Assembly (NCBI RefSeq): GCF_900155735.1
Contig: NZ_LT707059.1
Location: forward strand, 530,171 to 588,093
Direction of reading: 5' to 3'
Source of the DNA: Intestinibacillus massiliensis
Lineage (GTDB): Bacteria > Bacillota > Clostridia > Oscillospirales > Butyricicoccaceae
DNA: 57,923 nucleotides
Of the stretch, positions 51,585 to 57,923 are shown in pieces (position 1 is the stretch's first letter; each line of letters opens with the position of its first letter). Under the pieces are notes generated by a model. The model made no database searches, had not been told where the DNA came from, and saw only the letters and a program-made list of their open reading frames with translations. Both the position numbers and the translations under genes were made by a program.

Positions 51585-52950
51585 ACTGCCCAGGCTCCTG
51601 ATCGGCGGCGTAGGGAGCGGTTGCGGCAAAACCACTGTCACCAGTGCGATTTTGCAAGCCTTCTGCAATCGCAATTTCATTCCGGCCGCTTTTAAATGCG
51701 GTCCTGATTACATCGACCCGATGTTCCACACGCGGGTCATTGGGGCGGCCTGCCGGAACCTAGACCTTTTTCTGTGTGATGAGAGCACCGTGCGGTCATT
51801 ACTGGCGCACAACAGCCAAAACGCGCCGCTCGCGCTGATCGAAGGCGTGATGGGTTTTTATGACGGTGTGGGCGGAAGCTCGGATTGGGCATCTGCGGCG
51901 GATTTGGCGAACAAAACAGATACACCTGCCGTGTTAGTGCTATCCGTAAAGGGAAAATCCTTGTCACTGGCTGCCGAGCTGCAAGGCTTCCTGTCGTTTC
52001 GTGAAAACACGATTGCAGGCGTGATATTGAATTGCGTATCGAAAGCTATGTACCCGTTTTATCGGGATATTATCGAGGAACACACCGGGCTGCATGTATA
52101 TGGGCATCTCCCAACGGAAAAACGGGCGGCAATCGAAAGCCGTCACTTGGGGCTGGTCACGGCAGATGAAATCTCCGATTTGCAGGAACGCCTTAATGTT
52201 CTTGCAGATTTGGCGGAGGAGTGTATCGACCTTGACGGCCTGATCCGTTTGGCACATACCGCGCCGCCGTTCTATTACGAAGCGCTGCTGCGCGAACTGG
52301 CCTGTACGGCTCCTGTCCGAATTGCGGTCGCACAGGATTCGGCCTTTTGCTTTTATTATCAGGACAGCCTGGAACTCCTGGAGGAACTTGGCGCGGAACT
52401 GGTACCCTTTTCCCCGTTGGAGGACCGTGCGTTGCCCGCCGGTATTTCCGGCGTATATATCGGCGGCGGATATCCGGAACTGTATGCGGGGCGGCTCAGC
52501 GAAAACGACTCAATTCGAGCCGATCTCCGCCGCCAGATTACAAACGGGCTGCCAACGCTTGCGGAATGCGGCGGCTTCATGTATTTGCATGAAGCGCTGG
52601 ACGATGCCAGCGGCTGCGCGTTTCCCATGGTCGGCGTGATCAAAGGGGTGGCGCGCCTACAAAAGCGTCTGCAAAATTTCGGATATGTTACGCTCACGGC
52701 AATGCAGGACAATTTGCTGTGCCGTGCGGGAGATCAAATCCGCGCGCATGAATTCCATTATTCCGTATCAGACGACAACGGCTGCGCTTTTGTCGCGCAA
52801 AAGCCGATGCGTGCAAAAAGCTGGCCGTGTATCCATGCCTCTGCGTCAATGTGTGCGGGCTACCCGCATTTTCATTTTTATGCCAACCCTGAATTTGCGG
52901 CGTCCTTTATACGCCGGTGTGATGCCTACCGAAAGGAGCGAACGACATGA
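51574..52950 (+). CDS. cbiA: Cobyrinate a,c-diamide synthase
   Basis: 458 residues: ATP-dependent amidation of the a and c side chains. P-loop-like GGVGSGCGKTTVTSAIL at the N-terminus, EGVMGFYDGVGGSSDWASAA, and a class-I glutaminase-like domain at the C-terminus (GGGYPELYAG, ECGGFMYLHEAL). ATG 51574 with GGGGGTGG upstream is preferred over an upstream GTG; it overlaps the CbiET frame by 11 bp. Confidence 0.94.
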   Translation: MVAELPRLLIGGVGSGCGKTTVTSAILQAFCNRNFIPAAFKCGPDYIDPMFHTRVIGAACRNLDLFLCDESTVRSLLAHNSQNAPLALIEGVMGFYDGVGGSSDWASAADLANKTDTPAVLVLSVKGKSLSLAAELQGFLSFRENTIAGVILNCVSKAMYPFYRDIIEEHTGLHVYGHLPTEKRAAIESRHLGLVTADEISDLQERLNVLADLAEECIDLDGLIRLAHTAPPFYYEALLRELACTAPVRIAVAQDSAFCFYYQDSLELLEELGAELVPFSPLEDRALPAGISGVYIGGGYPELYAGRLSENDSIRADLRRQITNGLPTLAECGGFMYLHEALDDASGCAFPMVGVIKGVARLQKRLQNFGYVTLTAMQDNLLCRAGDQIRAHEFHYSVSDDNGCAFVAQKPMRAKSWPCIHASASMCAGYPHFHFYANPEFAASFIRRCDAYRKERTT

Positions 52951-54005
52951 CGTTGGAAGAGACCCTGCGTGCGATCCAGCCGGTGGATGCAGCGATTGTC
53001 CAGGAAGCGCACCGGCGGCAGAGCGCAATGGCAAAACCGCTTGGCGGGCTGGGGCTCCTGGAAGAAACGGTAAACCGGATTGCGGGTGCGCAAGGTACCG
53101 CCGATGTGCGGATCGACAAGCGATGCGTCGTCGTGTTCTGCGCGGATAACGGCGTCGTCGCGCAAGGCGTCACACAATGCGGCCAGGACGTCACCGCGAC
53201 GGTGACGGAAAACCTGTCGAAGGGCGATACGACCGTCTGTATTATGGCGCGCCGCGCCGGGGTTGACGTGCTGCCGGTTGATATCGGCGTCGCGCGTACA
53301 GTCGAGGGCGACAAAATATTGCGGCGCAAGGTCATGCCCGGGACGCGGGATATGACGGTTTGCCCGGCGATGACGCGGGAGGAAGCGATCCAGGCGGTCG
53401 AAACGGGGATCGGGATTGCCCTTGACTGTAAAAGCAAAGGATACCAGCTCCTGGCGACGGGGGAGATGGGGATCGGCAATACCACAACGAGTTCTGCGGT
53501 CGCATCAGTGCTGCTGGGTCTGGAACCGGAAGCCGTAACCGGCCGCGGCGCGGGCTTGTCGACGGAAGGCCTTATGCGTAAAATCAACGCAATTCGCCAG
53601 TCGATCGCACTGCATCGGCCTGCCGCTTCCGACCCGGTCGATGTGATCGCAAAAGTCGGCGGTCTGGATATCGCAGGCATGGTAGGCCTGTATCTCGGCG
53701 GTGCGATGTGTAACCTCCCCGTCGTGATGGACGGCTTTATCTCCGCCGTGGCCGCGCTTGCGGCCGTGCGCCTGTGCCCGGCCGCGTGGGATTATATCGT
53801 CCCCTCCCATGTATCCGCGGAACCCGCGGGAAAATGCATGCTGGACGCGCTCCATCTCCAGCCCCTGATTTGCGCGGGCATGCGGCTTGGCGAAGGGACG
53901 GGCGCAATTGCGGCCATTAGCCTGCTCGACCTCATGGTGGCGGTCTACCATGAAATGGTGCGTTTTGACGAAACCAATATCGAGGCATATAAGCCCCTGA
54001 CATAA
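52947..54005 (+). CDS. cobT: Nicotinate-nucleotide:dimethylbenzimidazole phosphoribosyltransferase
   Basis: 352 residues, activates the lower-ligand base. Motifs KPLGGLGLLEETVNRIAG, FCADNGVVAQGVTQCG, GNTTTSSAVASVLL and GMRLGEGTGAIAAISL, with the catalytic glutamate in GEGTGA. AAAGGAGCG precedes ATG 52947; overlaps cbiA by 4 bp. Whether the true base is dimethylbenzimidazole or another is not shown; no bluB or bza genes are visible. Confidence 0.94.
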   Translation: MTLEETLRAIQPVDAAIVQEAHRRQSAMAKPLGGLGLLEETVNRIAGAQGTADVRIDKRCVVVFCADNGVVAQGVTQCGQDVTATVTENLSKGDTTVCIMARRAGVDVLPVDIGVARTVEGDKILRRKVMPGTRDMTVCPAMTREEAIQAVETGIGIALDCKSKGYQLLATGEMGIGNTTTSSAVASVLLGLEPEAVTGRGAGLSTEGLMRKINAIRQSIALHRPAASDPVDVIAKVGGLDIAGMVGLYLGGAMCNLPVVMDGFISAVAALAAVRLCPAAWDYIVPSHVSAEPAGKCMLDALHLQPLICAGMRLGEGTGAIAAISLLDLMVAVYHEMVRFDETNIEAYKPLT

Positions 54006-54013
54006 GAGGAAAA

Positions 54014-54544
54014 ATGCTGATTGTAATTACAGGCGGTTCGGCAAGCGGAAAATCCGCGCATGCCGAAGACATGATATGCCGCTACGCCCCGGCATCGCGG
54101 CTGTATCTCGCGACAATGGAGCCGTTTGGAGCGGAAGCGCGTGCCCGCATCGCGCGGCACCATGCGCTGCGGCAGGGAAAAGGGTTTGAAACCGTGGAAT
54201 GGTACCGCGACTTGCCGGCGTTAAACCTGGGCAAACGGTATCATGGTATTTTACTCGAATGCATGTCAAATTTACTTGCAAATGAAATGTTCGCGCCGCA
54301 AGGGTGTAGGGAAGATGCAGTCCCAGGCATATTGCAGGGCGTCAAGAAGCTGGAAGCGGCATGTAGTTGCCTGGTGGTCGTGACGAATGAAATTTTTTCG
54401 GACGGGCTGCCCTATCCTGTGGAAACGGTTGCCTATATTGATACGCTGGGGCGGTTAAACACGGCGCTTGCGCAAATGGCGGACGCCGTTGCGGAATCCG
54501 TATGCGGCATTTTGGTGCCGGTGAAAGGGGCGGAATATTTTTGA
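54014..54544 (+). CDS. cobU: Bifunctional adenosylcobinamide kinase/guanylyltransferase
   Basis: 176 residues, normal for CobU. P-loop VITGGSASGKSAHAEDM, then LYLATMEPFG and the histidine of ARIARHHALRQGKGFETVE. LLECMSNLLANEMF and VVVTNEIFSDGLPYP follow. It phosphorylates and guanylates adenosylcobinamide. GAGGAAAA precedes ATG 54014. Confidence 0.94.
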   Translation: MLIVITGGSASGKSAHAEDMICRYAPASRLYLATMEPFGAEARARIARHHALRQGKGFETVEWYRDLPALNLGKRYHGILLECMSNLLANEMFAPQGCREDAVPGILQGVKKLEAACSCLVVVTNEIFSDGLPYPVETVAYIDTLGRLNTALAQMADAVAESVCGILVPVKGAEYF

Positions 54545-55314
54545 AAAACCTGATCTCCGGCTTTTGTGTGGCTTTTTCGCTTTACTCAATTATCCCGATG
54601 CCGCGAACCGAATGGGATAAGCATACGATGAAATACGCGCTTTGTTTTTTCCCGCTGGTCGGCGTGATTGTGGGCGCGCTGCAATATCTATGGTTTTTGT
54701 TTGCGCGCCATACCGGGCTGGAAACCGTCCTGTATGGCGCGGTCAGCGTGCTAATACCGCTCGTCGTGACCGGCGGCATCCATCTCGACGGCTTTACCGA
54801 TACAAGCGATGCGCTCTGCTCCTATGGCGACCAAAAGAAGCGCCTGGAGATTTTGAAGGACCCGCACGTCGGCGCATTCGGCGTGATGTACCTCGCAGCT
54901 TTGCTGCTGCTTCAGCTTGGCCTGTTTTGCCAGCTTTATCAGGCGCCCGCCTGCATTGCCGTGCTCTGCGTCGGGTACGCGCTCGCACGCACGGTGGGCG
55001 GCAGCGCGATCGTATGGTTAAGGTGCGCAAGGGATTCCGGCCTTGCCTACATGTTTTCGGAAGCGAGCGACCGTAAGACCGTCCGTTTCGTCCTGGCCGC
55101 AGAGATGATACTTTGCCTGATGGGGATGATGCTGCTGTCCCCATCCTGCGGCGGCGCAATCCTTGCAGTCCTTGCAGTCCTTTGGCCGGCTTATAAGCAT
55201 TTTTGTGCCCGCACCTTCGGCGGCGTGACCGGCGACCTGGCGGGATTTGCAATTACCGGGACGGAAACGATCGTTATTTTGGCCTGTGTCGTTGCGGGCT
55301 TGATTTTGAGGTGA
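54541..55314 (+). CDS. cobS: Adenosylcobinamide-GDP ribazoletransferase (cobalamin synthase)
   Basis: 257-residue membrane enzyme that joins the activated ring to the lower-ligand nucleoside. Several helices; GGIHLDGFTDTSDALCSYGD and LEILKDPHVGAFGVMYL are family motifs. The start is TTG 54541, overlapping the cobU stop (TTGA), the same overlap type as cbiO; a frame to 54502 lies in cobU. Confidence 0.93.
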   Translation: MKNLISGFCVAFSLYSIIPMPRTEWDKHTMKYALCFFPLVGVIVGALQYLWFLFARHTGLETVLYGAVSVLIPLVVTGGIHLDGFTDTSDALCSYGDQKKRLEILKDPHVGAFGVMYLAALLLLQLGLFCQLYQAPACIAVLCVGYALARTVGGSAIVWLRCARDSGLAYMFSEASDRKTVRFVLAAEMILCLMGMMLLSPSCGGAILAVLAVLWPAYKHFCARTFGGVTGDLAGFAITGTETIVILACVVAGLILR

Positions 55315-55319
55315 GCTAG

Positions 55320-55706
55320 TTGACCGTTTTATATATTGGGGGCGCGGCACAGGGGAAACGCGCATTGGCGATGGCGACGCACAGCCTAATCGAATCTCAG
55401 GTTGCGCAAGGCGGCGCGCTGCAAAGCGCCGATGAACTGCGCACCGCTAAAATGCTGGATCAGCTCCATCTGTTGACGCGGCGCATGTTGGAACGAGGGG
55501 AGCAACCGTCACAATTGTTGCCCTGGTTGCAAGATAAGGTCGTCGTCTGTGATGAAATCGGCTGTGGTATCGTTCCGTTGGACCCTTTTGAGCGGCAGTG
55601 GCGGGAGGAGACCGGCCGCCTGTGCTGTGAAATCGCAAAGGTGGCCGGAACCGTGATCCGGGTACATTGCGGTTTGCCACAGTTTATAAAGGGGACGCTG
55701 CCATGA
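55320..55706 (+). CDS. Shortened CobU-like protein
   Basis: 128 residues with the CobU fold's parts in order but reduced: an altered P-loop (LYIGGAAQGKRALAMATHSL), no phosphate-receiving histidine block, then VVVCDEIGCGIVPLDPFERQ, ETGRLCCEIAKVAGTVIRVH and a TLP end. It is a second CobU relative beside a full cobU (about 48 residues shorter). It may do kinase or guanylyltransferase work alone, or only bind. TTG 55320 with GAGGTGAGC upstream is the start. Confidence 0.75.
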   Translation: MTVLYIGGAAQGKRALAMATHSLIESQVAQGGALQSADELRTAKMLDQLHLLTRRMLERGEQPSQLLPWLQDKVVVCDEIGCGIVPLDPFERQWREETGRLCCEIAKVAGTVIRVHCGLPQFIKGTLP

Positions 55707-56668
55707 GGGCGAGCGCGGTTTGTCTTGGTTTCATCCTGGATGCAGTTTTTGGCGACCCGCATTGGCTCTGGCATCCGATTTGCGCAATCGGCTCGCTGAT
55801 TGCAAAGGCCGAACGCATTGTGCGGCGGTTGTTCCCCAAAACGGCGAAAGGCGAACACGCCGCCGGCGTCCTGCTTTGGTGCGTCGTATGCTTCTTATCA
55901 TTTGCGGTGCCATTTGTGATCCTATGGATCTCAGGGATGGTCCATCCTGCCTTGCAGTATGTGCTCGAGGTGCTGTTTTGTTATCAGATCTTTGCGCGGC
56001 GTTCCTTGCGGGACGAAAGCCTGAAGGTATACGCGCGGCTCGCAGAAGGGGACTTGGATGGCGCGCGCCTGGCGGTGTCCTATATTGTGGGACGCGATAC
56101 GGCCGCATTGACGGAAACGGGCGTGGTCAAAGCCGCGGTCGAGACGGTGGCGGAAAATGCGTCGGACGGCGTCATCGCGCCGATGCTGTTCCTGTTGATC
56201 GGCGGCGCGCCGCTTGGGTTTTTCTATAAGGCCGTCAATACGTTGGATTCCATGGTTGGCTACAAAAACGAGAAATACCTCAATCTGGGCCGCTTTTCCG
56301 CCCGGATGGACGACCTGTTTAACTGGATTCCTGCAAGGTTGTCCGCATTTTGCATGATCCTCGGCGCGCGGCTCGTTGGTTTTGACGGCAAAAACGCGCT
56401 TCGTATCTGGAAGCGCGACCGGCGGCGCCATGCCAGCCCGAATTCCGCGCAGACCGAGTCTGCCTGCGCCGGCGCGCTGCATATCCAGCTTGCAGGCGAT
56501 GCGAGCTACTTTGGGAAAGTGTATCAAAAACCGACCATTGGGGATTTCGACAGGGCGGTCGAAGCGGAAGACATTGACCGTGCGAACCGTCTCATGACGG
56601 TTGCATCCGTCATCGCGCTGCTGCTGCTGCTGGTAGCCGCTTTCATAATGGAATTGCTTATTTACTGA
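55703..56668 (+). CDS. cbiB: Adenosylcobinamide-phosphate synthase CbiB
   Basis: 321-residue membrane enzyme adding aminopropanol phosphate to adenosylcobyrate. GFILDAVFGDPHWLWHPICA start, RDTAALTETGVVKAAVETVA and KAVNTLDSMVGYKNEKYLNL are diagnostic; four or five helices. ATG 55703 overlaps the preceding stop by 4 bp; upstream frame to 55667 rejected. Confidence 0.95.
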   Translation: MRASAVCLGFILDAVFGDPHWLWHPICAIGSLIAKAERIVRRLFPKTAKGEHAAGVLLWCVVCFLSFAVPFVILWISGMVHPALQYVLEVLFCYQIFARRSLRDESLKVYARLAEGDLDGARLAVSYIVGRDTAALTETGVVKAAVETVAENASDGVIAPMLFLLIGGAPLGFFYKAVNTLDSMVGYKNEKYLNLGRFSARMDDLFNWIPARLSAFCMILGARLVGFDGKNALRIWKRDRRRHASPNSAQTESACAGALHIQLAGDASYFGKVYQKPTIGDFDRAVEAEDIDRANRLMTVASVIALLLLLVAAFIMELLIY

Positions 56669-56691
56669 GGAAGAAAAGGGGAAGTGTATCG

Positions 56692-57741
56692 ATGCATCTG
56701 ATACATGGCGGTGATATTTACGGATATGCGGAGCGGCATGGGGGTGCCCTGCCATTGGACTTGTCCGCGAATATCAACCCGTTTGGCATTCCTCAGGCGG
56801 TGCGTCAAGCGATGCATGATGCGTTGGATCATTGCGACCGTTATCCCGACCCGCTGTGCCGCGCGCTTTCACAGGCAGTTGGCGAGGTAGAACAGGTGCC
56901 ACCCAGCTGGCTCTTTTTTGGGAACGGGGCAGCGGACGTCTTGTTCCGTTTGTCCGCGGTAATTAAGCCAAGGAAGGCGCTCCTTACCGCCCCTACCTTT
57001 GCAGAATATGAACAGTCGTTGCCGGACTGTAAAATTTGCTACCATTACTTGACCGAGGCGGAAGGGTTTGCAGTGACGCCACGGATATTACAGGACATCA
57101 AGCACGGCATCGACGCGGTGTATCTCTGCAACCCCAACAACCCGACAGGGCTTACGCTGTCCCCCACGCTGTTGCGCGAAATCTATGGTGCCTGTGTGTC
57201 AATAGGCGCTTATCTGGTCGTTGACGAGTGCTTTAACGATTTTTTGATGGATGCAGCGGTGCATACGGTCAAGCACCTACTGCCGTGCTATCCCAAACTC
57301 ATCATTCTGCGTGCGTTTACCAAAATGTACGCGATACCCGGGGTTCGGCTGGGATATTGCATGTGCGCCGACCCTGCGTGTATCGAAGCGTTGCGGCAGG
57401 CCGGACAGCCTTGGAACGTATCCGTAATCGCGCAGGCTTGCGGGGTGGCGGCTGTGGGTTTACAGGGGTTTGCACAGCAGACAGCGCAAAGGGTCGCGGA
57501 AGAGCGCGGGTTCCTGGTACAGGCGCTCCGCCGACGTAGGATTACGGTTTTTGACGGCCAGGCAAATTTCCTGCTTTGGAAAGCGCAGGACACGGCGCTG
57601 CATCAAAAGCTGGAAGGGAAGGGCGTTTTAATCCGGGACTGCTCCAATTACCGCGGGTTAGCGCCCGGGTTTTACCGGACTGCGGTAAAACAGCGGGAGG
57701 ACAGCTTACGGTTTTTACGCGCATTAGACGACATACTTTAA
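56692..57741 (+). CDS. cobD: L-threonine-O-3-phosphate decarboxylase CobD
   Basis: 349-residue PLP enzyme of the aminotransferase fold. It makes the aminopropanol phosphate used by CbiB. HGGDIYGYAERHG and LDLSANINPFGIP at the start, NPNNPTGLTLSP, and the PLP lysine in RAFTKMYAIPGVRLGY. GAGGAAGAAAAGGGG lies before ATG 56692. Last complete gene in the window. Confidence 0.94.
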   Translation: MHLIHGGDIYGYAERHGGALPLDLSANINPFGIPQAVRQAMHDALDHCDRYPDPLCRALSQAVGEVEQVPPSWLFFGNGAADVLFRLSAVIKPRKALLTAPTFAEYEQSLPDCKICYHYLTEAEGFAVTPRILQDIKHGIDAVYLCNPNNPTGLTLSPTLLREIYGACVSIGAYLVVDECFNDFLMDAAVHTVKHLLPCYPKLIILRAFTKMYAIPGVRLGYCMCADPACIEALRQAGQPWNVSVIAQACGVAAVGLQGFAQQTAQRVAEERGFLVQALRRRRITVFDGQANFLLWKAQDTALHQKLEGKGVLIRDCSNYRGLAPGFYRTAVKQREDSLRFLRALDDIL

Positions 57742-57754
57742 CAGGGTATCATAC

Positions 57755-57923
57755 ATGACAGATTATTTGCTTTGCATCGACGGCATGGAGGGGGAACCCG
57801 AGCCGCTTTCCTTCCCGCCGCAACATTTAAAAATGACGGGCACAGTGCGAACCGTACCGGCGGGCGCGGGTCCGGGTAGCTTAGGCTGTATTCCCCGCCT
57901 GCTGGGGGCGCGGGGAGGGGGGC
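57755..57923 (+). CDS. Partial ORF at right window edge
   Basis: Open frame from ATG 57755 to the edge (56 codons): MTDYLLCIDGMEGEPEPLSF, then a Thr/Val/Ala/Gly-rich stretch. A weak AGGG precedes it and only 13 bp separate it from cobD, so it probably continues the operon. The visible part is too short to name; candidates would be the missing corrin genes, but nothing in the residues proves this. Confidence 0.45.
   Translation, partial: MTDYLLCIDGMEGEPEPLSFPPQHLKMTGTVRTVPAGAGPGSLGCIPRLLGARGGG

Overview
The window looks like chromosomal DNA from a moderately GC-rich, spore-forming, anaerobic member of the Clostridia, probably a butyrate producer of the Oscillospirales type (Agathobaculum/Butyricicoccus-like; this placement is inference). 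The evidence is a manganese-catalase-type coat protein (CotJC), SepF, a CD1247-type protein, oxygen-sensitive glycyl-radical and 4-hydroxybutyryl-CoA dehydratase enzymes, anaerobic (cobalt-early) B12 synthesis, and strong Gram-positive Shine-Dalgarno sites. No tRNA, rRNA, insertion sequence, prophage or CRISPR array was seen.

Left part (1-25.4 kb) is a mosaic of short operons. An adenine deaminase/NCS2 permease pair diverges from a LysR regulator. Next is a large serine recombinase between a 36-residue ORF and a very cysteine-rich protein, followed by YjbQ, an NlpC/P60 hydrolase, CotJC, a lipoprotein and a YcdB/SLH-type exported protein. An AgcS symporter follows behind a glycine riboswitch with a terminator, then a Crh-like HPr lacking the usual histidine, an HPt protein, MtaB, a second cysteine-rich protein, EF-P, and an inositol-type cluster (two Gfo/Idh dehydrogenases, a TIM-barrel isomerase, a solute-binding lipoprotein) with a divergent AraC regulator. 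An EFR1-type flavodoxin/ferredoxin and SepF close this part.

Middle part (25.4-35.3 kb) holds a two-component system, pflB-pflA behind a ZTP (pfl-motif) riboswitch and terminator, and a fermentation pair: 4-hydroxybutyryl-CoA dehydratase and a butyryl/4-hydroxybutyryl-CoA:acetate CoA-transferase. The pair lies behind a promoter carrying two copies of a TTGTATAC palindrome 41 bp apart. A decayed flavin-binding (PNPOx-like) pseudogene follows.

Right part (36-57.9 kb) is one rightward tetrapyrrole/B12 supercluster headed by a strong promoter, a cobalamin riboswitch, a nine-codon ORF and a terminator. It encodes the cobalt ECF transporter (CbiM-N-Q-O), the C5 route from glutamyl-tRNA to uroporphyrinogen III (HemA, HemL, HemB, HemC, CobA-HemD), corrin-ring enzymes (CbiD, CbiL, CbiF, CbiG, CbiH, CbiJ fused to a SirC-like domain, CbiE-CbiT fusion, CbiA) and nucleotide-loop assembly (CobT, CobU, CobS, a shortened CobU-like protein, CbiB, CobD). 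Most adjacent genes overlap by 4 bp, so they are probably translationally coupled. CbiC, CbiP, a cobalt chelatase (CbiK/CbiX) and a corrinoid adenosyltransferase were not found in the window and may lie beyond its right edge or elsewhere.
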